Under the pieces are notes generated by a model that was not told where the DNA came from, did not search any database, and saw only the letters and a list, made by a program, of their open reading frames with translations. Positions 19,032 to 29,559 of a DNA stretch of 58,728 bases are shown piece by piece. The translations under genes were made by a program, and so were the position numbers. The DNA comes from Asterionellopsis glacialis (taxonomy: Eukaryota > Bacillariophyta > Plagiogrammaphyceae > Rhaphoneidales > Asterionellopsidaceae). The stretch lies in assembly GCA_014885115.2 (NCBI GenBank), contig WKLE02003659.1, positions 1-58,728 of the forward strand, given 5' to 3'. Numbering within the stretch: the first letter of the stretch is position 1; each line of letters begins with the position of its first letter.

Positions 19032-19148
19032 CTTGTTGGACTGGTGTTGTGTTCGTTGACGACGACTCCAGAAGTTTTATGTCTATGCCCGCGTGAACCG
19101 TTGTTGTGGGTGAAGTCTGCTTGTTAATTCACTGCGGGTGGGTTTCGC

Positions 19149-19159
19149 GTACCTGGTAC
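19149..19159. promoter_or_regulatory. Interrupted palindrome GTACCTGGTAC
   Basis: An exact copy of the recurrent motif, about 120 bases upstream of the HMG-box start codon. Whether a protein binds it is unknown. Confidence 0.35.
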
Positions 19160-19771
19160 ATCTTCTATGAAACCCTATTACCTGTACCAGGTAAGAAAAC
19201 CACTACTATTAATAGTACTAGCGTTGGCCAAGTGAATTTATATCAAGGTGAGAAAAATGGTATAAGCTACAGGTAAATACCTTTTGTACTCAATTTTCTG
19301 TACTCCAGTAGTAGCTTCCTTCATAGTAACCTTTTCTCTTACTTGTGAAACTGAGAATTTTGTATGCAGATTTTGGTACAATAAGTTAGCTAAGTAGGAT
19401 TATACAAGGTTTTGTACTTTACTAGGTGCTCTTGATAAAGTATTTCTATTGGATGAGCCGGCTTGTCACGTCAATGATTTATATTTAAATTCTTTAGTAT
19501 ACGAAAATCTGTAATTGGAAAACTCGAACAGGCGCGCCGCAGGAATCATACTACTTGATCGCTGTGCCGAATCTCGTACAGTACTTGTACATACGATGTC
19601 CTACACACAGTACTACTTTTTCGTCGAGATCAGAGAATTGATTGAAAGCAAAAACTCATGAACCAAAAAGGGAGAGTCCCACTTTATAGGTAGTCTTCTT
19701 CGACTGTACGAGTACAGGTAGGTCCATTGCGATATTATTATTGGCTGCATTCAAACCTCATATTATTATTC

Positions 19772-19782
19772 GTACCAGGTAC
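19772..19782. promoter_or_regulatory. Interrupted palindrome GTACCAGGTAC
   Basis: An exact copy of the recurrent motif, about 400 bases upstream of the HisHF start codon. Confidence 0.35.
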
Positions 19783-20185
19783 ACATTCACCCAAAGTAAT
19801 ATATATGTTGCCATGTACGAGCATTAGTTCAGAAAAGGTCTGTACTTCGTATGTATCTCACTTCAAGGATTCACGCAAGACGAGTGGGATTGCGCAGGGT
19901 GAGGACCCTTCACCGACCGACCGTGCGGTTCTCATTCAATCTTTCTGCCTCTCGCCCTCTCTGACGTTCTGGTTTTGATGATTTTTGTCTTCAAGATGCT
20001 CCCTGGAGTAAAGGGTTTAACACTTGCACGTTTCGATTGTCTGGCCATCCAAATAACTTCCAGGACTACCTATCGGAAGGAAAGACAACATCTCATACTC
20101 GACTTGAGGAGATCAGTATTGCCAATCTGGGATAGCAGCAGTCAAAGAGCACTAATCTAAGAAGAGATTTAAAAATTAAAGAAAA

Positions 20186-21993
20186 ATGCCATCTTTCAAA
20201 GTATCTTTGCTTGACTACGGTGCAGGAAATGTTCGTTCTGTACGTAACGCTATTCTTGCGAATGGTTATGAAATTGAGGATATTACAAGTCCTGAACAGA
20301 TTGATGATGCAAAGGTTTTGATTTTTCCTGGAGTTGGTTCGTATGGGTCAGCCATGTCGGTACTCAAGAAGGAAGGATACGATGAACCACTTCGAAAGTA
20401 TTTAGCAAATCACGATCGTCCATTTTTTGGAATTTGTCTTGGAATGCAAACACTGTTTGAATCGTCCGAAGAGTCATCCGAAGATGGTGAAAGTGTCATA
20501 CCTGGATTGGGGGTTATTCCAGGAAAGGTTGTGAAATTTGATGAAACAAAAATGGCCGTGCCCCATATTGGTTGGAATGGACGTATTTTACACCAAGATA
20601 GTCCTGTATTGAAACATGTCACGGAAGGAGAGGATGTATACTTTGTTCACTCGTATTATGCCCCAATCACCGACGAAAATAAGGAATGGGTCCTTACCAG
20701 TACAACCTATTCAGGACAACGTTACATTAGTGCTGTACAACGTGGATCTGTTGTTGCTACGCAATTCCACCCTGAAAAGAGTGGTTTGACAGGTTTGCAC
20801 ACATTGAAAGGCTTTCTTGAGGTAAGTTTTCTTTGGTGGGTGTCTTTTTTGCGTGAAATCTAGAATATGATTCTGACAGCAGCATAATACTCAACAACTC
20901 GTGTCTTTATCGGTTTCTTTTACAAAATAAATAGGCTGTTGAAGATGGAACATTGAGCAAAACAACCAAACTTTCTGTGGACCCGAATGCACAGACACAA
21001 TTGACGAAACGTGTTGTAGTTGCCTTGGATGTAAGGTCGAATGATCACGGTGATTTGGTAGTGACCAAGGGTGATCAGTATGATGTTCGTGAAAATCACA
21101 AGGAGGGAGTTGTCGAAGGGCGTGGCGGGGTTCGTAACTTGGGAAAGCCCGTATCCTTGGCAGGCCGATATTACGAAGAGGGCGGAGATGAGATTGCATT
21201 CCTCAACATTACAAGTTTTCGTCAGGGAGTTATTGATGACATGCCCATGCTTCAAGTATTGGAACAGGCATCTCGAAGTATTTTTGTTCCTCTTACCGTA
21301 GGTGGTGGTATCCGTAGTCACAAAGACGAGGCCACAGGTAAAATGTATTCCGCATTGGAGGTTGCAGCACGTTACTTTCGTGCAGGAGCTGATAAGGTGA
21401 GCATTGGTAGTGATGCAGTGTATGCCGCCGAGGCATTTGTAAACTCGGGTGGTAAAAAGACAGGAGAAACTTCGATTGAAACAATATCAAAAGTCTATGG
21501 TGTTCAAGCTGTGGTAGTATCAATTGATCCAAAACGTGTGTACGTCAAGTCCAAGGAGGAATGCGACGGCAAGCATGCTGTTGTGATTGAATTAGACGAA
21601 AGCCAGGCAGGTCCTGATGGGGAACGTTTCTGCTGGTATCAGTGCACAGTCAAGGGTGGTCGAGAAGCCAGAGATATTTGTGCAGTAACATTGGCCAAGG
21701 CTGTGGAACAACTTGGTGCCGGAGAAATTATGTTGAATTGTATTGATATGGACGGACAGGGTAATGGTTTTGATCACATCTTGACAACGGCAGTTGCATC
21801 GGAAATTACGATTCCCGTCATTGCTAGTAGTGGAGCAGGTAAGGAAGAACACTTTACCAATGTGTTCAAGGAAACTGGAGTTCAGGCTGCTCTTGCAGCT
21901 GGAATGTTTCACAGAAAAGAAGTTGCAATCGAGGCAGTGAAGCAGCACATGAAAGATAATGGTATCCCCGCAAGGCGAACGGCAGACTCCTAG
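20186..21993 (+). CDS. hisHF: Imidazole glycerol phosphate synthase, bifunctional HisHF
   Basis: Two exons: 20186-20821 and 20935-21993. The 113-nt intron has GTAAGT and ATAG borders, phase 0. The product is 564 aa, close to yeast HIS7. Residues 1-210 are the glutamine amidotransferase half: DYGAGN at the start, nucleophile C84 in GICLGMQ, and H195 and E197 in QFHPEKSG. Residues about 232-560 are the cyclase half: ALDVRSND near its start and VVSIDPKR further in carry the two expected catalytic aspartates, and VGGGIR and SSGAGKEEH are phosphate-binding loops. The enzyme converts PRFAR and glutamine-derived ammonia to imidazole glycerol phosphate and AICAR in histidine synthesis. No plastid presequence is visible, so it is predicted cytosolic. 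It converges with the LRR gene, with 183 bases between them. Confidence 0.96.
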
Positions 21994-22176
21994 AGAAAGA
22001 GTAAGAGAGAGGGACGAAAAAGATGAAAAAAGACAGTGCACATACAGAAAGTAGAAATAACAGCAATCATGTAATAATCATTGATTTACACATTTTCCTT
22101 TACGATTGACATTTATTGTAAATCATGTAGCTAAAGAATATGTAGTATTTAAAAATGCACCACAAAATGAAATGTG

Positions 22177-24488
22177 CTAACGACGGCTATAAATCACATT
22201 GGGACTGAAACTATGAGAAGGCCGTTCAAAGTCTGTTTTCAGCGAATCGACACTGTCAATGCAGGTTGCATCTTCCACATCTGCACAACACGTACAACAG
22301 CTACATGAATTAATTGCTGCTGTATCCTTCAATTTTGAACAATCCACCATGAGAGTTGCAGGGTAATCACCACCCTGAGCCAAGTCAGGATTTGAATTAC
22401 AAATCGAATCTACATTTCCTGATAAGGAATTATCATGTAGATCCAAAAGATTCAGATTATTGAATGAATCAAAGAGACCTGGAATAGTACCTGTGAGGTC
22501 AGTCCCTCCTAACGTCAGTTGTTGCAAATGCGTCATATTTCCAAAGAAGTCTGGTATTTGATTATCCAAAAAGACATTGTAATCTAAAAAGAGATGCAAT
22601 AAGTTATCCATGGATGCCAGTGATGGTGGTAACGTCCCCGTCAAGAGATTATCTGACAAATCCAAGTGCAGTATTTCCTTGAGGTTGTGAATAGTGTCAG
22701 GAATGGTACCCTTCATTTGATTCCCCTCAATAGATAAAAATAACAAATGGTCATTTTCTGGAAAATCCTCAGGGAAGGTCCCTGTAATCCAATTGTTGGC
22801 AACATCCAAAACCTGCAACTTAAATTCCAATAAATGGTCTGGTAGGATACCCTTGAACTTGTTATCACTGATATCCAATTGAAGTAAGTTTGACATTTGA
22901 TTTAAAAAAAATCTATCCATGGTCCCTTCAAATTCATTATTTTCCAAATAAATGTATTCCAAATTAGGCATTTCATTGAGCACCAAGATTTGACCTGTCA
23001 ATAGATTCGCATCCAAGGCAAGTGTTTTCAAATTTTCCAATTCTTCCAATTCTCGTGGAAGTGGACCCTCCAAGTAATTGTAGGACAGTTCCAGGACCCG
23101 CAACATGGGTAATTTACCCAATTCCAAAGGAATGGTTCCTGACATGGAATTGTATTTCAGATCAAGGTCATCCAAATGTTTCAATTCCTTGAGTTCCGTC
23201 GGGATACGTCCAAAGATGTTATTATTTTCTAAAACCAAAAAATTCAAATCTTCCAAGATGGATATTTCTCCTGGAAGAGATCCATGTAGGTTATTTCCCG
23301 GTATAAGTAAGCCTTCGACATGAAGTTCTTCATTGCAATCCACTCCAACGGTATATTGTTCATCGTGATGAATGGTTGGGAATTGAGCATTCCAACTACA
23401 CGTATGTTCGTCCGAAAGAAAGTTCAGTGTACTATTCCAAGAATCTCCCTCCAAGGCATAGTAAAAGACAACCAAGGCATACCGTTGAAGAAAGTGATAG
23501 GCTCCCACTTCCATATAATCTGTGGGGACGGGGTACCCTAGCGGATCTTTATTGGCCATCCAATCGGCTGCTAGATTTTGAGGTGATCCAATATGTTTGA
23601 GATCACGTTCATCGGAAAAGTCACTCAAAAAGGATACAGCTGCCTCGAATCGTTGTGTATCTTCTTCTTCTTCCGTGACAACACCAGCGGCAGTACTTCC
23701 AAGAGTTTCGTCGGTATTTGTATTTGCACTACCACCTTTCGATGCTTTTGTCAGAGGACGGGATACCAATCCAATGGCAAGTAAAAATAAACCAAGACAC
23801 AGGGCACGCAAATATACTGTGTAGGTAACGAAAATGATAAGATGAGTACACATGCTTGATTTCATAGCACGACTGACTGTATACAGCCATGTCTCATACA
23901 ACATTGTGCAAATGCAAACTTACTTTTTTTCTTTCGTCGTGTTTCAGCAAATTTATTAACACGTCGTTCTGGAAAAACCTTGGCTTGGGATCGTATTTCT
24001 TCGACATGTGGAAGTGATACACCTCCTCCGTCCGAGATGGATCGCATAGAACGTACACTGTCTTTAATACCAAATTCTTCATCGGCATTGTAGACCTCAC
24101 TTTCGTCATCATTCCATACCCCTTCATCATTTAAAAAGGCAAAGGCATTCTTCTTACTTGCTTCAGTCCACATGCGACTTGTACTTTGTTTCGCCGAATA
24201 CACTCCAGGACTATTACTGCTGCTACTCCTGCTTTGACCATACGTAGCTGAGGAATGTTGTGTGAGGGCCCTTGTGGGTGACCCCATTGGCGACTCGGAC
24301 GACGACGACGACGATATAGAACGCGAGGAACGTGATCGTTCTAAACGTTCCGACACATCTAATAATCGTTCTGCATTTTCACGAACTTCAGCTGCTGATC
24401 GAGGTGCATTCGGGAGGAACTCACCATCATCAGGTACACTCCGACCTTTCAAGGTACTTGGATCACGGGCACTTAAATTCGTTGGCAT
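22177..24488 (-). CDS. Membrane-anchored leucine-rich-repeat protein
   Basis: Two exons: 24488-23924 and 23876-22177. The 47-nt intron (GTAAGT donor, TACAG acceptor, phase 1) is very short but is the only joint that keeps the frame. The product is 754 aa. Residues 1-190 are serine-rich and disordered, with a basic RRKKK end. A membrane helix follows (about 200-225: LIIFVTYTVYLRALCLGLFLLA). The rest is ectodomain-like: a capping segment like plant LRR-NT (EGDSWNSTLNFLSDEHTCSW), then about thirteen LRRs of the plant type (LxLxxNxLxGxIPxxL), and a cysteine-rich cap at the end (NSCSCCTCC). The topology suggests a cytosolic N-tail and an outward-facing LRR domain. There is no kinase domain. Receptor or adhesion functions are plausible but inferred. 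Confidence 0.83.
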
Positions 24489-25986
24489 TTCTTCAAAGTA
24501 GTTCGTAGTCGATCGATGTTATAGACGGAGACTGTGTTTAGTTTTGTGCGTGCGTTTGTAGAAAGCTGTCTGAAAGCTGGTCAGTAGCGCAAGAAGAACA
24601 GAGAATAAGGTTGCTTGATGACAAAGGATTTAGTTTTTGTTTTTGCTTTTGACCAGACAAGCAAGATCTTGATTACAGATGATATATAAATCTAGAGTGG
24701 GAGGCAATGGCGGAGATGCTACAGGTATCAGTAATCTGTACGACCGATCGCTTTACTCGCAGGTGCAGCGATACTTCATAGCACTCGTAGGATTTGTGTA
24801 CGTTTTTTGGTTCGTGCTTTGCCATGGAACAAGATACCCTCTAGAAGCAAGGGCGTCGATATAGACAAGCATATATAACGCAGAAATATGCGAACCACGA
24901 CTACCGACAGTAATCAAGACTTATCAAGTCACGTTGCCGCCAGTACCTAGCGAGTCAGGGAAATCGGGGGTTATATGTACGACTGACAATTAGGGCGTCA
25001 GGACGGTCTACCAGTACCACGTAGGGTCCTACTGACTGAAATGTAGAATCGATGACATTTTTCTGTTTTTCTTCTGTCGCAAGAGTTCCAATAAATGTTT
25101 ATATTTTCAATATATTTACAACAGGATTCTACGTACATACATTTATACTAAAGCCTAAGTCTTATAAAATTTATTATAAAAGACTGTAGATAAGACATTT
25201 GCCTCTGTTACCCCAGGTAGTTCTTCGCTGTTCTTCTCCTTCCATTATTCTGTCATAATGATGTAGAGGTGCACAAACTTGCGTTCACTTTCTTCTCTCT
25301 CACAACTGTTTGTCTACATGCACCGTATTATTTTGGAATGTTGGCATTGGATGCACTATCTTTGGAATGATTGATAAACGTGATAGATCCAGAGGTAATC
25401 AAGGCAACCTCTACTAACTAGTAGAGTCAACTAACTAATAGAGAGATAGCCAAATAATTACATACATTGAAAAAAATGGAAAAATTTGCAATTCTAGGAA
25501 ACCTCAAAAACATGGGTAATAACTTGAGACAGACACCAGTTTGATTCACTTGGAACATGACAAGGTTAAGCACGATGTTTGTAGAATACCAGAGAGATGA
25601 TTTTCAGACTCTCTAGTCAATGGAGATCTGGATGAATTGCGCGGATACCACCATTTTCAGCAGACAAGCACACACTCAATCGACATACTCACCGTACCAA
25701 GTTGTGTGGAACATGATAAATTCTACAATCTCTCTTTTTCAAAAGGCTGCCATGCCAAAATGTTGCTTCTGGAAGCACTACAGTTGTGATTACGATACAA
25801 GAAGCAATGGAAACATTTACAATATTACATGAAACAAGGATTTCAATTCTTAATAGAGAGAACTCATTATTCCTAGGCACCAAACACCATGAAATCTCTT
25901 TCCACCTGATGATTGTATTTATTATTGTAATATGGTTCGCCATATTTGGATTACTAATCTATAGTATTCCTTCTCTACCTTTATTT
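24489..25986. other. Intergenic region, 1.5 kb, no gene seen
   Basis: It contains the promoter of the LRR gene near 24.5 kb and AT-rich DNA beyond. An 8-bp inverted repeat (CTCTACTA/TAGTAGAG) sits at 25409-25426. Open frames at 24679-24864 and 25620-25832 show no domains and are not called. Confidence 0.4.
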
Positions 25987-27176
25987 TTATGCTTTTAAAC
26001 CTCCACTCATACCACCATCTACCACAAGATTCGTGGCGGTCGTATAACTGGAATCGTCACTCAATAAGAAGGCAACTGATTTGATCACTTCCTCAATCGA
26101 ACCAAGTCTCTTCATCGGAACACTATCCATGGAATTACAGGTGAATTTATTTAGTACAGATAAAGTTAGACCTAGCTACCGATTATTAAACCTGCCAAGA
26201 GCCGATAACAAAATTCAAAATAAAGGAAACGTACCTATTAATTTTGCTTTGAGCAACGATCTGGGGATCTTGTGCAAAGTATGGAGATCCGGATTGAGCA
26301 TGCAATTCATTTTGTCTCGTCCACATGAAACCAGGACCAATCAATGCCGGACTCACAGCATTTACTCGAATGTTATGAGGAGCAAGATCCTTGATTTTTA
26401 ATTCCCAATAACAAAATAATACCAAACGTAATGCGGATTATGAAAATATTAGAAAACACAGTCCAGTGCAGCATTGTCGAATTCATTTGACCGTCGTGAA
26501 CAAGCGCGATAAAGACTTACCTTGGCAGTTGATACCGTCAATGCCAACACTGCAGCTTTGCTACTTGCATATGCTGGCATTGCAGGAGTACCCCGAAGAC
26601 CTGCTACACTAGCAGTATTGACAATGGATCCTCCTGTTTCTTGTTTTGCCATTTGTTTTGCCACAGATTGAAGAACGATAAACATACCAGTTACGTTAAT
26701 ATTCATAACCGAAGCAAAGTCAGCGGGACTGTCGAACAAATACAACACAAAAGAAAAAAATCTTGAGCTCATTTCTACATTCTCAAAAATAGTCAAAACG
26801 TAAAAGAAAACTTCATGACTTTACACAATATACGTAATGATTGTACATACCTATATTCAAGAGTTGGTTTTATTTGACCTTGATAGCCTGCATTATTCCA
26901 GAGCATGTCAATACTACCAAACTTGTCCACAGTTCCTGCGATGGCGTTGTCTACAGAGGTCTGATCGGTAACATTGCAAGCAAAAACTTCAATGACTGCC
27001 TCTGGAGATTGAGCTTTCACCTCTCGAACTGTCTCTTGCAAAGAATCTGAATTCAAATCCATTGCCGCAATCTTAGCACCATGCTTTGCAAAATAAATAC
27101 ATCCTTCTCGACCAAAGTTACCGCCGGCCCCTGTAATTACAATGTTTTTCCCGAAAAATCGGCCATCGTTCGACAT
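25987..27176 (-). CDS. Short-chain dehydrogenase/reductase
   Basis: Four exons: 27176-26851, 26728-26521, 26389-26235 and 26122-25987. The introns are 122, 131 and 112 nt with GTATGT, GTAAGT and GTACGT donors. Exon phases join cleanly and give 274 aa, the usual family length. The N-terminal cofactor motif is TGAGGNFG, followed by NNAG, the active-site serine in NTASVAG and YASSK as the catalytic Tyr/Lys pair. Near the end, TAKDLAPHNIRVNAVSPALI and VVDGGMSGG are typical of classical SDRs. D39-type acidity at the end of beta-2 (AAMDLNSDS) suggests NAD(H) rather than NADP(H). The substrate is unknown. No targeting signal is seen, so it is likely cytosolic. Confidence 0.92.
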
Positions 27177-27607
27177 TTTTGATCTATTTGATCGTGTGCG
27201 AGGAGGAAGAAGATCTCAAGACATCTGGTTGTTCGTCTCTACTAGTAGAGAGCTGTTGTTTTTACGCCTGTTCGTCAAACGAAAACAATCTGCCAAATTA
27301 CGGGTACTGGTACTACTTGTAAAGTAGAAAACTTCTGTCTCCATATACAGAGAAATCGTACTGCAATTACCTGTACAGAATTCAATCAATCTTTCAGTGA
27401 AATGGACATTACCTAGTACCTCGTACGTGGTACAAGTGGTAACAAGTCGACCCCCGGGTACAGTAGACCTAAAGAAGTAGTAGTTTTAGTAAGTTTAACT
27501 GGATGGATAACCCGTACGCTATTCTGGTAGACGACGATCAGTTACCCTTAGACTTTTAGTTCTTTAAAAAAAAATAATGATGGGTTTTTGAAGACGACAG
27601 ATGTGAA

Positions 27608-27618
27608 GTACCAGGTAC
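27608..27618. promoter_or_regulatory. Interrupted palindrome GTACCAGGTAC
   Basis: An exact copy of the recurrent motif, upstream of the short-chain dehydrogenase gene. Confidence 0.35.
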
Positions 27619-27839
27619 AAGAATACCCAGTCAAGCGGTGGTGGACGGAGTATGTATTGGTCCTAGTAGAGTACCCGATATTCGAAGGAAAGATCGGCAC
27701 TAGAGTTAGTAAATAGTACTTTTATCAAATTGTGTTATTAATAGACTTGTGTTCCGGGTTGCGCTGATCTGATGGATACACTCAACAAATGATATGATAT
27801 GGCTGCACCTCTAGAGCTAGGATTATTTATTTTTTTATT

Positions 27840-28540
27840 TTTTATTTTTCTGAGAACAACAGAGCAGACGCAACTACTACTGCGATAAAAACAGAAAATA
27901 AATTGAAGTCATATTGGAATGCTAATCAACAGACTACTAGTGCATTAGTTATATATTGTAGAATTCTCCTTGAGAAGTGTTCATCAGAGAATCATCACAT
28001 CAATAAGACACACAATATCATCAAGATATCTTCAAGTACATCATTGTAATCCTACGTAGTGTATCCTCGATTTTTTAGATCTTAGATCTTAAAATTATCA
28101 GATCTTTCCAGTTCAATCATAGATCATAGAATGTACAGGTGTCATCGTAGATTTTTCGTATCCTTTTTTCTCAGTACAAAAGAGCAGATGCAATTGATAC
28201 AGGTACTTAATAACAGAAAATCTGAACTGAATTCATATTGGGATGCAAATCAGAACACTACTGATGCAATATTTTCATTTATCTGGTATATTGTAGATTT
28301 TTTTGGGGAAAAAAATTGTTCTTATTATGACACAATAGATCCTCCAGGGAGATCTTTTTTAGATCGTAGATCTTATTATACCTGGTGAGCAACAACGACA
28401 CATTTCTAGTACAGGTATATCCTACCGTAAGATCCTTTTTTGAGATCTTAGCAAGATATCTTTTAGATCTTTCGAGTTGCTTCGTAGATCATATATTATA
28501 ATGTAGGTCCTACAGGTGTCATGGTAGATTTTTCACGTCG
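27840..28540. repeat. Diverged tandem duplication, two units of about 310-380 bp
   Basis: Unit 1 is about 27840-28155 and unit 2 about 28156-28540. Both start with a T-rich run, CT(G/C)AG and AGAGCAGA(C/T)GCAA. They share AACAGAAAAT, TCATATTGG(A/G)ATGC(T/A)AATCA and TATATTGTAGA. They end with AGATCTTT, GTAGATCAT-like pieces and ACAGGTGTCAT(C/G)GTAGATTTTTC. The second unit has about 70 extra bases. An open frame at 28131-28388 falls across unit 2 and has no equivalent in unit 1, so it is not called. Confidence 0.75.
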
Positions 28541-28981
28541 TTTTTTTGATACCCTCGTATAAAATGAAGGTACAAATGGATATTGCAAATAGCGTTCTTT
28601 TCGTTTCGCAGTTTGTGTCACTTCGTGTCACCATATGTACGAGCTCGCACAAGAAGAGTGCACCGAAAGACAACATCTTGAACCGTCTTCTGTGTATTAT
28701 AAGGAACAAATCTTCAAAACCTGTTATGGTGTCGATTTCCCTTTTTTGGTACATAGGGCGTACTCGAATTTCAACTCGGAGAGTTCGTCATATGTATTGA
28801 TCTTTTAATATGCGTTCCCAAGTCATTTTAAAAAGGTACCATTAAACATGAAATGGACAGACAGCTGGTTTTCTGTTGAGGCTTTACTTTCTGGTAATTT
28901 GCATTCTTTACCAATGTACCAGGTATTGGACTAAGAGAGACAGGCTGTACAATGATGACGCAAAGGGTATGCTGGTGCATG

Positions 28982-28992
28982 GTACCTGGTAC
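28982..28992. promoter_or_regulatory. Interrupted palindrome GTACCTGGTAC
   Basis: An exact copy of the recurrent motif, about 570 bases upstream of the lactonase-like gene. Confidence 0.35.
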
Positions 28993-29559
28993 AGTAACAG
29001 TCTGGTACCTTTTTACATAGACCGTCAAGGTGAAGATACATCATCATTTCTTTTGCCATTTGGCCAGGTATTCTTTGGCGAGTTCTACTCCGCCGCTCCG
29101 ATTATTTCGTCTTGCAAGTCTCAGGAAGTTGAAGTTAGTTTTTATTTATAATATTTGAAGAACTCCATCTGGATCGACTATTGTACGCCGTACCCGTACT
29201 AACCAGTACAGTACTGGGATCACAGGACCTAAATAGTTGACACCACGACACGATTCCTGTCGTAATCACGGGATTCAACTTGAGAAAGCATTCTTCCGTT
29301 CACCAACCGAGGAACTTCTAGTTGCAGTAAGTACTAGGACTACTGTGTTGATGTGTATCCACAGCCGATGGAATGCTGTCAAGAAAGACATCTCTAGGAT
29401 CTGGGTGTGAGAATTTTCTAGTTCCTCTAGAGGTAGTCCTACCCAACTGTAATTGCGTGCGCAAGAAAAGAATCGATCGAACTCTCAGTCGCTTTCCTCA
29501 TAAAAAACTCACACGAAAAGTTTCAAACCAAAGACGTCAACTTTTAAACAAATACAACC

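Larger units (their letters stand above)
19032..20185. promoter_or_regulatory. Divergent intergenic region with GTACC(A/T)GGTAC motifs
   Basis: It lies between the HMG-box gene (minus) and the HisHF gene (plus). It contains two exact interrupted palindromes GTACC(A/T)GGTAC (19149-19159 and 19772-19782) and a near copy at 19184-19194. Small open frames at 19727-19978 and 19975-20160 have no features and probably belong to the leader of HisHF. Confidence 0.4.
27177..29559. other. Intergenic region, 2.4 kb, with degraded repeats
   Basis: No gene is supported. A 16-bp perfect palindrome (TCTCTACTAGTAGAGA) lies at 27236-27251, 60 bases upstream of the dehydrogenase start. Two exact GTACC(A/T)GGTAC motifs occur at 27608-27618 and 28982-28992, and a near copy at 28916-28926. 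A diverged tandem duplication occupies about 27.84-28.54 kb. The last few hundred bases should be the promoter of the lactonase gene. Confidence 0.5.

Noticed and set aside
28131..28388. Open frame of 85 codons
   Set aside because: It runs over the second unit of a non-coding duplication and the first unit has no matching frame.
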